NCBI GenBank assembly: GCA_046727855.1
Contig: JBKPDL010000097.1
Location: 1-29,765 of the forward strand
Source of the DNA: DASPWV01 sp046727855
GTDB lineage: Bacteria; Acidobacteriota; Vicinamibacteria; Vicinamibacterales; UBA2999
Reading direction: 5' to 3'
Length of the DNA: 29,765 bases
This document shows positions 1-6,258 of the stretch, piece by piece. Every line of letters starts with the position of its first letter. Positions within the stretch are counted from its first letter, which is position 1. The position numbers and the translations under genes were made by a program. Below the pieces are notes generated by a model. That model searched no databases. It was not told the origin of the DNA and was given only the letters and a program-made list of their open reading frames with translations.

Positions 1-97
1 CGTTTTTGCGCGACCTTCGGCCCCCGCACGGGGCTGAGTGTATCCTGGCGCACGGGCGCGCGGGATCACCCCCGCCCGCGACGAGTTGGGGGCCGAG

Positions 98-829
98 ATG
101 ATGCTGAACGACCTCAAAATCAAGATTTTCGCCGATGGCGCGGAACTCGACGGCATGCTGGCGCTCTATCGCCAGCCCTCCATCAAGGGGTTCACAACGA
201 ACCCGACGCTCATGCGCAAGGCCGGAATCAGCGACTATCCGTCGTTCGCCCGGCAGGTGCTCCGGGCGATTCCTGACCGGCCGATTTCCTTCGAGGTCTT
301 TTCAGACGAGTTCGACGAGATGGAGCGGCAGGCGCGTGAGATCGCGACGTGGGGCGAGCACGTCTACGTGAAGATTCCCGTGACGAACACGCAGCGTGTC
401 CCTGCGTACGACTTGATCCACCGCCTCTCTCACGCAGGTGTCAAGGTGAATGTCACCGCGATCATGACGCTCGACCAGGTGCGGGACGTCGTCGCGGCGG
501 TCCGTGGGGGCGCGCCGTCGAACGTGTCTGTATTTGCGGGCCGGATCGCTGACACCGGACGCGATCCCGTGCCGCTGATGGCGGCCGCCGTCGAGTTGCT
601 GCGTCTCGAGCCGCGATCGGAGCTCATTTGGGCGAGTCCTCGCGAGTTGCTGAACCTCTTCCAGGCCGACGCGATCGGCTGTCACATCATCACGGTGACG
701 CACGACATCCTCAAGAAGCTCACCCTGGTCGGAAAGAGCCTCGACGACTACTCGCTCGACACCGTGAAGATGTTCTACGACGACGCGCGTGCGGCGGGAT
801 TTTCATTGCAGACCGTCCCGATCGTGTAG
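98..829 (+). CDS. Transaldolase-family protein (TalC/MipB/FSA-like)
   Basis: This is a 243-residue member of the class I aldolase transaldolase family, which moves a dihydroxyacetone unit between sugar phosphates, or cleaves fructose 6-phosphate, through a lysine Schiff base in the cytoplasm. The N-terminal KIFADGAEL and GFTTNPTLM stretches and the VYVKIPVTN strand with Lys92 as probable Schiff-base residue are family hallmarks. HIITVTHDIL near the C terminus matches the last barrel strands. Length is close to the 215-240 residues of the short-type family. I chose ATG 98 (ATG 101 follows it) because GGGGG lies five bases upstream and the reading frame before it does not look like protein. The gene converges on a methyltransferase. 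Its place beside glycan genes suggests it supplies or recycles sugar phosphates, which is inference. The exact substrate cannot be told from sequence. Confidence 0.87.
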   Translation: MMLNDLKIKIFADGAELDGMLALYRQPSIKGFTTNPTLMRKAGISDYPSFARQVLRAIPDRPISFEVFSDEFDEMERQAREIATWGEHVYVKIPVTNTQRVPAYDLIHRLSHAGVKVNVTAIMTLDQVRDVVAAVRGGAPSNVSVFAGRIADTGRDPVPLMAAAVELLRLEPRSELIWASPRELLNLFQADAIGCHIITVTHDILKKLTLVGKSLDDYSLDTVKMFYDDARAAGFSLQTVPIV

Positions 830-872
830 CGAACCTCACGACTTCGCTGTGGTCACAAGGCGCGCTGATGGA

Positions 873-1619
873 TTAGTCAGGCTTCTTCGCGATGCAGAGC
901 AAGTTCAGCCCGTACGGGGGAGCGACGCGGTCTTCAACGAAACGCGAAATCGGAAACACCAGCCGATCGTAGAGCCAGACGCTCCCCTTCCCAACGGTAC
1001 GATTCTTCAGGAACCGTCCCATGAGAAACCATCCCGCAGTGCCCACGAGGTTTCTGTATTTGAGGGTCGTCGTCTCGAAACGAGCGCGCTCGACTTTCTC
1101 CCGAAGCTCGCTCCGCCGATAACGTCGCTGGTGACCGACCTCCCGATCGAACTCACCGTAGAGCTCCGGGCGCGCCGGAACGTAAAGCGCCAGGACACCG
1201 CCCGGGCGCAAGAGGGTCCACATGGCGGAGAGGCACGCTTCGTCGTCAACGACGTGCTCGAGCACGTTCGACGACACGATCGCATCGGCGGAACTGGGTC
1301 CAGCTCGGTCGAGATAGGCCTCGAGTGTCGAGTGGACGACTTCCACGTCAGGTCGACTCGAGAACTTGTTCCTTAGTATTTCAACGAGGCTCGGATCGGG
1401 CTCGGTCAGGGCCAACGGCCCTACGCCGCGATCGAGAAGAAGGCCGGACAGCGCGCCGGTCCCCGCCCCATGCTCGACGATGCGTTGCCTGGCGCCGGCG
1501 CCAGCGCCAGCACCCTTCAAGGGCTGTGAGAACGAGTCGGCCAGCCACTCGTAGTAGTTCTTTCCTTCGTCAGCGTAAACCAGACCGTGGTCCAAACCGC
1601 CTCGACTGTCGGCATTCAT
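873..1619 (-). CDS. Class I SAM-dependent methyltransferase
   Basis: This 248-residue cytoplasmic methyltransferase has the SAM-binding motif I (IVEHGAGTG, residues 47-55), an acidic end of strand 2 (LTEPDPSLVE), the DAIVSSNVLEHVVDDEACL motif and LRPGGVLALYVPA, which is the usual order of a Methyltransf_11/23 domain. The tail YGLNLLCIAKKP is typical of strand 7. A Gly-Ala repeat (GAGAGAGA, residues 36-43) sits just before motif I and looks like a slipped linker. ATG 1619 was chosen because GAGG lies 11 bases upstream and the preceding in-frame stretch is Arg-rich and unlike the family; the frame stays open to 1736. It is the last gene of the minus-strand glycan run, 118 bases after the glycosyltransferase. 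The substrate is probably a sugar or lipid-linked sugar, inferred from context only. Confidence 0.85.
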   Translation of the reverse strand: MNADSRGGLDHGLVYADEGKNYYEWLADSFSQPLKGAGAGAGARQRIVEHGAGTGALSGLLLDRGVGPLALTEPDPSLVEILRNKFSSRPDVEVVHSTLEAYLDRAGPSSADAIVSSNVLEHVVDDEACLSAMWTLLRPGGVLALYVPARPELYGEFDREVGHQRRYRRSELREKVERARFETTTLKYRNLVGTAGWFLMGRFLKNRTVGKGSVWLYDRLVFPISRFVEDRVAPPYGLNLLCIAKKPD

Positions 1620-1737
1620 GCTTTGACTCGCCTCAGGAAGGTGCAAAATACCTCTCGTACGCCTGAAGATAGCTGAAGTCACGGAGAAACGGAATGACGA
1701 ACAGGGACGACTCTCGATAACACCGCGCTCGCGCACT

Positions 1738-2976
1738 TCAGCGCCGCCGGGCAGCCACCGCCGTCGAATGAAGCAGCAGGGTGAAAGTGAACGTCATGAA
1801 CGCCGCCATCATCAGCACAAGCCCGGTCACCCCGAGGTGGTTCACAGCGGCCCCCTCCGGCAGACGGAAGCCGTTGCGGATGTACGTGAGGGTCAGGGAC
1901 CCAGCCAGGGCGGTGCCTGCCACGAAAAGTATCGCCGAGATCACGACGGTTCGCGTGTAAGTGAATCGCCGGTACCAGCGGCCGCTTGCGTCGCCAAAGT
2001 AATCGAAGAACACCTGGGCAAGTATGCCCATGTAGACCGCCTGCAGCCCGACGACGAAGAGCGAGACGCCGAGCAGCATCCAGTGCAGGGAGAAAGTGAT
2101 CGGCCCCACGGTGACGGGTCCGAAGGACAGCGGCAGCGTCAGCAGGAGTCCCAGCATCAGAATGAGCAGCCCCGGCTTGAACAGGAAGAAGTTCGCGCCG
2201 TAGATGAACATTGCGCGCAGGTTGATCCAGGCGGCGTGCCAGGGTGAGAACCAGCCCAATCGCTTATGGTGGCTCAATCGTCCTTCGCGATCCTTCAGGA
2301 ACCGAATCGGCACCTCTTCTGTGCGGAGGCGCATGTGCACCGACTTGATGACCATCTCGGAGGCGTATTCCCACGACTGCGAGCGGAAATCCATCCGCTC
2401 GAGGGCATCGCGTGTAATCCCCCGCATGCCACAGTGGATGTCCGAGAAGCGGCTCCCGAAGATGACGTTCAAGATAAAGGTGGTGACCGGGGTTCCCAGG
2501 TATCGGTGGAGTGCCGGCATGGAGCCGGCTTCGATGTAGCCACGAAACCGCGAGCCCATGATGAACTCGGCGCCGCGCCTGAACTTCTCGACGAAGGGCG
2601 CGAGCTTGCGAAAATCGTAGGTGCAGTCGCAATCGCCCATGAGCACGTACTTTCCACGGATATACGGGACCGCGTCCACATACGCGCGGCCGAGACCACG
2701 CTTCGGGGTCTTGAGGACGCGGGCACCGTTCTCGAGAGCGATTTCGGCCGTGCGGTCCTTCGAGCTGTCGACGATCAGGATCTCGCCAACGACATTCGCC
2801 TTACGCATCCCCTCCCAGCACCATACGATGAAGTCACCGATGGTGAGCTCTTCGTTCAGCGCGGGAATCACGATCGAGAGCTCCGGCGACGCGACGTCCT
2901 CCTCAGGAAGCAGCAGTTTCACCTCCGGATCGACGATTCGCCGCTCGGCTTCTGTGACACTCGCGACAACGCTCAC
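1738..2976 (-). CDS. Family 2 glycosyltransferase with C-terminal membrane segments (DPM1-like)
   Basis: This 412-residue enzyme starts with a GT-A fold: LSIVIPALNEELTIGDFI, then EILIVDSSKDRTAEIA, and GDCDCTYDFRKL as the metal and nucleotide-sugar binding DxD region. MGSRFRGYIEAGSMPALHRY and the DIHCGMRGITRDAL motif are typical of polyprenyl-phosphate mannosyl/glucosyl transferases. After about residue 255 come roughly four hydrophobic segments, so the catalytic domain should be anchored on the cytoplasmic face of the inner membrane. Members of this family move a sugar from a nucleotide donor to polyprenyl phosphate or to a lipid glycan. Its start overlaps the end of the epimerase gene by four bases (ATGA type), which points to translational coupling. 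Donor and acceptor are not evident from sequence. Confidence 0.9.
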   Translation of the reverse strand: MSVVASVTEAERRIVDPEVKLLLPEEDVASPELSIVIPALNEELTIGDFIVWCWEGMRKANVVGEILIVDSSKDRTAEIALENGARVLKTPKRGLGRAYVDAVPYIRGKYVLMGDCDCTYDFRKLAPFVEKFRRGAEFIMGSRFRGYIEAGSMPALHRYLGTPVTTFILNVIFGSRFSDIHCGMRGITRDALERMDFRSQSWEYASEMVIKSVHMRLRTEEVPIRFLKDREGRLSHHKRLGWFSPWHAAWINLRAMFIYGANFFLFKPGLLILMLGLLLTLPLSFGPVTVGPITFSLHWMLLGVSLFVVGLQAVYMGILAQVFFDYFGDASGRWYRRFTYTRTVVISAILFVAGTALAGSLTLTYIRNGFRLPEGAAVNHLGVTGLVLMMAAFMTFTFTLLLHSTAVAARRR

Positions 2977-4004
2977 ATCCGCCCACCTTTCATCTCAGGG
3001 ATCATCGCCAGGATCGACTGACGCAAGGCCTCGCGCGACGAAAGGGCGCAACGCCAGCCCAGGCTCTGAATGCGCGTCGTGTCCAGGCGGACGACAGGTA
3101 CATCGCCCTTCCACCCGCGATCGCCGCCGGTGTACTGGAACTCGACTTCGGCAGAGTGCAGGCCGACGCACTCGACGGCCAAATCGGCAATCTCGGCGAC
3201 GGTGATGTAGTCGCCCGTCGCGACGTTGTAGGCCTGGAACGGCACCCGTGTCTCCGCATGAGCTGTGAGGACGGCGCTCACCACGTCTCGCACGTGGATG
3301 TACGACTTGCTCTGGCGGCCGTCGCCGAGGATCCGGAGCGTCGGCCTTGTAGACCGGAGCCCCGACGAGGTCGTCGCCTCCAGGAGCCTGCGTGCGAAGT
3401 CGAAGCCGACGCCGTGTGTCTGCCGCGGCCCCACCACGTTGCCAAAGCGGAATGCGCAGCCGGAGAGACCGAACATGAACGCGTAGCTCGAGATGAGCGC
3501 CTCCCCGGCGAGCTTGCTTGCACCGTAGGTCGAGATTGGGTGCAGCGGCCCCCGATCCTCGTGCGCCTCGACGTCTCCGATGTCGCCGTAGACCCCACTT
3601 CCGGAAGCGTAAAGGATCCTCTTTGCCGTTGTCGTCCGCATCGCCTCGACCACATTGTGCGTGAGGACGGTCCCCTGCCAGAAGTCGACGTCAGGCTCGG
3701 TGGCGGCGCGCGCGATGTCGGGATTGGACGCAAGATGGATCACTACGTCGTAGCCGTCCATCGCAGCACGAAGCGCGTCGAGCTCCTCGACTTTGCCGCG
3801 CACGACCCGCAGGCGCGGGTCCTGAAGATGATGCTCGTAGTGCCACTCGCGGCCCGACGAAAAGTTGTCGTAGAGGGTCACCGCGGCGACGTCGCGTTCA
3901 GCGAGGAGCTCGTCGGTGAAATGGCTTCCGATGAACCCGGCCCCTCCGACGATGAAGAAACGCCGGCCGGTGAGCGGCCAGCGTGAGGGCGTCACGTTGT
4001 CCAT
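2973..4004 (-). CDS. NAD-dependent epimerase/dehydratase (extended SDR)
   Basis: This 343-residue extended short-chain dehydrogenase acts on nucleotide sugars, such as UDP-hexose 4-epimerases and related enzymes. It shows the Rossmann glycine motif GGAGFIG at residues 20-26, DNFSSG after strand 2, the catalytic Tyr160 and Lys164 in YGASK, preceded by ASGSGVYG, and RFGNVVGPRQTHGVGFDF plus SYIHVRDVV as substrate-domain signatures. ATG 4004 is the only usable start: the frame is open further upstream but offers no other start codon within about 100 bases, and the far-upstream part is antisense-like. It overlaps the end of the upstream methyltransferase gene by 13 bases and the downstream glycosyltransferase by four. 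The exact reaction (4-epimerase, 4,6-dehydratase or other) is undetermined. Confidence 0.9.
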   Translation of the reverse strand: MDNVTPSRWPLTGRRFFIVGGAGFIGSHFTDELLAERDVAAVTLYDNFSSGREWHYEHHLQDPRLRVVRGKVEELDALRAAMDGYDVVIHLASNPDIARAATEPDVDFWQGTVLTHNVVEAMRTTTAKRILYASGSGVYGDIGDVEAHEDRGPLHPISTYGASKLAGEALISSYAFMFGLSGCAFRFGNVVGPRQTHGVGFDFARRLLEATTSSGLRSTRPTLRILGDGRQSKSYIHVRDVVSAVLTAHAETRVPFQAYNVATGDYITVAEIADLAVECVGLHSAEVEFQYTGGDRGWKGDVPVVRLDTTRIQSLGWRCALSSREALRQSILAMIPEMKGGRM

Positions 4005-4822
4005 GGCGAGTTCGATGAAGTCGCGGAGCTCGTCGGAGACGACCTCGAGACCTTGCGGCGCGCTGTGATAAGGAAGCCGAGGGTCTCCTCTGGGTCGGCG
4101 AGAAAGCGGTCCATGATCCGAGCCGCGCCGGAAAGGCACAGCATGGCTGGTGCGACGACGGGCAGCGTCCAGAGGCGAGCTCGGACAGCCGTCGGCCCTT
4201 CGTGCGGCAGTTTGCCCATCGCCTGCGCGAAGTTGCCCATGCGGGCCACGTTGAACGCCAGATAGCTGTTCAACTTGTGCGCCAGAACGCTCCAGAGGCT
4301 GCCCTGGTTGTGCACCTCGACGACCTCGAGACCTGCTGCATCGCACAGGGCACGAAGTCCGTGAGCGCTATACCGGAAATAGTCGTGCGGCTGCTCATGC
4401 AGACGGAACTGAAACGGCGCCGAGAGGATGAGGATCCCGTCGTCCTTCATCACTCGCGCCATTTCCGCAACGAGCACGTCGGGGTGGGGTGTATGTTCCA
4501 GGACCTGGACGTTGAGAATGGTGTCGAAGGAGCGATCTTCGAACGGGAGCCTTCGCCCATCGTACAAGAAATCAGGCTTGCGATCGCTTTGCGATGCGGC
4601 GGTACTGGTGAAGCTGGCTTCGTGTTCGATCCCGACGTACTCGGTGACGTACGGGCGAAAGATGTGCTCGTAGGGTTTGTGCCCGCATCCGACGTCGAGC
4701 AGCCTGCCGCGCGCCTGCGGCGCCACACGCTCGAGGAGCAGGATTATGAGCGACCACTGGAGATCTATCCAGTCGGAGATCCGACGTACCATCCGCTGCA
4801 GCCTTGGAACGCTCATCAGCAT
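3992..4822 (-). CDS. Class I SAM-dependent methyltransferase
   Basis: This 276-residue methyltransferase has motif I LLDVGCGHKP at residues 41-50, YVGIEHEAS at strand 2, then DTILNVQVLEHTPHPDVLVAEMARVMKDDG and LILSAPFQFRLHEQPHDYFRYS. The last motif is very typical of methyltransferases in O-antigen and glycolipid clusters. The last ~20 codons (after GFLITARR) are serine-rich and use codons unlike the rest. In this same stretch the frame that leads into the epimerase looks more like protein, so the true C terminus may be disturbed by a frame change. Two nearby starts exist (ATG 4822 and ATG 4816). It is the second gene of the minus-strand run, 66 bases after another methyltransferase gene; that gap holds a 19-bp tandem repeat. 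The substrate is unknown. Confidence 0.85.
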   Translation of the reverse strand: MLMSVPRLQRMVRRISDWIDLQWSLIILLLERVAPQARGRLLDVGCGHKPYEHIFRPYVTEYVGIEHEASFTSTAASQSDRKPDFLYDGRRLPFEDRSFDTILNVQVLEHTPHPDVLVAEMARVMKDDGILILSAPFQFRLHEQPHDYFRYSAHGLRALCDAAGLEVVEVHNQGSLWSVLAHKLNSYLAFNVARMGNFAQAMGKLPHEGPTAVRARLWTLPVVAPAMLCLSGAARIMDRFLADPEETLGFLITARRKVSRSSPTSSATSSNSPWTT

Positions 4823-4829
4823 GCGTCGG

Positions 4830-4867
4830 CTCTTACTTTCTCATCGTGCTCTTACTTTCTCATCGTG
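4830..4867. repeat. 19-bp perfect tandem duplication between two methyltransferase genes
   Basis: The unit ctcttactttctcatcgtg occurs twice head to tail, with no mismatch, between the start of one methyltransferase gene (4822) and the stop of the other (4889). It lies in the leader of the downstream gene, seven bases before its start codon on the minus strand, so it could alter spacing from a ribosome site or promoter. A recent slippage duplication is the simplest explanation. Confidence 0.9.
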
Positions 4868-4888
4868 GGTGCGCAAGATCGAAACGCC

Positions 4889-5503
4889 TCAACGTTTGCG
4901 GCAAGCCGCGAACGTATTGAGGCCGAACTTGTGCGAAAAGCAGCTGATCTCGCTCGGGCGAAAGCCCGCTCGCACCAGTACCGGCCAGAGGTCGGAGACG
5001 TCGTAGTAGGTCTTGTGGTCATCCATCTCAGAGGCCGGAGAAAGGCCGAGCTTGAAAGCGGAGAATTCGAGGTAGCGCTTACCGCGCCAGGACGGAACAT
5101 TGACGAGGCAAATGCCGCCAGGACGCAGAATCCGGTGGATCTCCTGAAGCGCAACGAGCGGCTCCCAAAGGTGCTCCAGCACCGACACCATCAGAACGAC
5201 GTCGAGGCTCGCGTCGGGCAAACCGGTCAGCGACTCGGGCAACCCACCTTCGATCGCGTGCACCTTCGGATGCGTCTTCAGGTCATCCGCCAAAGCCACA
5301 TCGACGATGACCGCCCGCGCCACGTCGTCGAGCACGGTGCGCGTGAACGTGGCCTCGTACCCGGAACCGAGATCAGCGATGTGTTTGCCCGCGAAGGAGG
5401 GGACGAAGCGCCGGATTTGACGCTCCGAAAGCCACACGCCGAACCTGTCGACGAGCGTCGGCGCGTAGGTCTGTCCGAACGCTGCCCTGCGCTGCACGCT
5501 CAC
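4889..5503 (-). CDS. Class I SAM-dependent methyltransferase
   Basis: This 204-residue methyltransferase opens with RFGVWLSERQIRR and motif I HIADLGSGY at residues 41-49. It continues with VDVALADDLKTHPKV, LDVVLMVSVLEHLWEP, ILRPGGICLVNVPSWRGKRYLE and a C-terminal CFSHKFGLNTFA. This is a coherent Methyltransf_11/23-type domain of normal length. The start was placed at GTG 5503 (giving MSVQRRAAFG) because this matches where I expect the family to begin. ATG 5590 and 5602 would add about 30 residues of poor quality, and no strong ribosome site marks any of the three. It is the first gene of the minus-strand glycan run. No promoter was identified with confidence upstream. Function is inferred as methylation of a glycan or lipid intermediate. 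Confidence 0.8.
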   Translation of the reverse strand: MSVQRRAAFGQTYAPTLVDRFGVWLSERQIRRFVPSFAGKHIADLGSGYEATFTRTVLDDVARAVIVDVALADDLKTHPKVHAIEGGLPESLTGLPDASLDVVLMVSVLEHLWEPLVALQEIHRILRPGGICLVNVPSWRGKRYLEFSAFKLGLSPASEMDDHKTYYDVSDLWPVLVRAGFRPSEISCFSHKFGLNTFAACRKR

Positions 5504-6258
5504 GGCTCGGGGGGCACGACCGCAGACGGACGCAAGGTCAGCGTGAACGGGAACGGCATGAATCCTGGAACGGAATGCGCCAGCGCCCATCGACTCTAGC
5601 ATGGGCCGGGGCGGGATCCCACCGTGCCCGACCTTCCGATTGCTCTCCGCGGTCGCGCACCATCCGTCGAAGAACGACTCCGACGCATAGCGATGGGTGG
5701 GGCTCATCCACCGGGTTCGGCTGAGCGGGAACGGCGGCGCCGGACACACGCGGATGTCGCCATCCTCCTGCACTCGCCGCGATGACCACGGAGCTGGCTC
5801 CGCTGACCGGGGAGGTCGTGCCCATCTCCGCCGCCAACCATGCGTTCCGGGCAGTGCCCGTGTCGGCTGCTGGCAAACGGCGTTGACATTCGCAAAATTT
5901 GTCGCAGAGGGGCGAGCGCGTGTTCGAGAACAGACTTAGGTTGAGCCGCGCGGGAACAGCTCGCCAATGGCGGCTATCGTCCGTGAAGCTGCTCGACGAG
6001 CCGAGCCCCGAGTTGACCGTTACGCCGCGACCCTGTGAGGCTATGGCGCCCTGTTCAGCTGCGCGAGCGCAGCCCCTCGCGAATTGCGATGCTCGGTTTG
6101 ATCGATCGTGTCGACCATTTTCGCGGTTCGAGTAAGAGCGCCGTATGTTGTTGAAGCGGCGGGCCATCGACACGAGGGCGACCCTGTCCATCGCTGTTGC
6201 CACCAGAACACCCGAAAGTGGTAAAGTCGCCCACCTTTCGCATGACGGCTGTGACCTG
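5504..6258. other. Gene-poor spacer of about 750 bases
   Basis: No convincing full gene was found here on either strand. It holds the first copy of a 41-bp direct repeat (5650-5690) and a possible 34-codon reading frame at 5782-5886 whose end (VSAAGKRR) loosely resembles the start of a sugar transferase. A weak promoter-like pair, TTGCCA at 6197 and TAAAGT at 6222 with 19-base spacing, lies just before the membrane protein gene. Long open frames on the minus strand are Arg/Ser-rich and look like GC-driven artefacts. Confidence 0.5.
5650..5690 (+). repeat. 41-bp dispersed direct repeat, copy 1
   Basis: This stretch is 39/41 identical by eye to bases 9755-9795 and in the same orientation, 4105 bases apart. 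Both copies end in an in-frame TAG and would read as HPSKNDSDA before that stop. The copies bracket the GT-C-like gene and the remnant glycan genes. No transposase or inverted ends accompany them. Confidence 0.9.

Noticed and set aside
20..34. GC-rich hairpin GCCCC/GGGGC at the window start
   Set aside because: There is no T run on either side, so it is not supported as a terminator; it may be chance in GC-rich DNA.
4202..5599. A 465-codon open frame on the plus strand
   Set aside because: It runs antisense to two methyltransferase genes with clear SAM motifs; no protein family is visible in it.
5883..5911. Perfect TTGACA as a -35 box
   Set aside because: No acceptable -10 box follows at 16-18 bases and no gene starts at a suitable distance.
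6145..6258. An upstream start (ATG 6145) for the GT-C-like gene
   Set aside because: The extra 38 residues are not hydrophobic and do not look like a leader; ATG 6259 gives a normal short cytoplasmic start.
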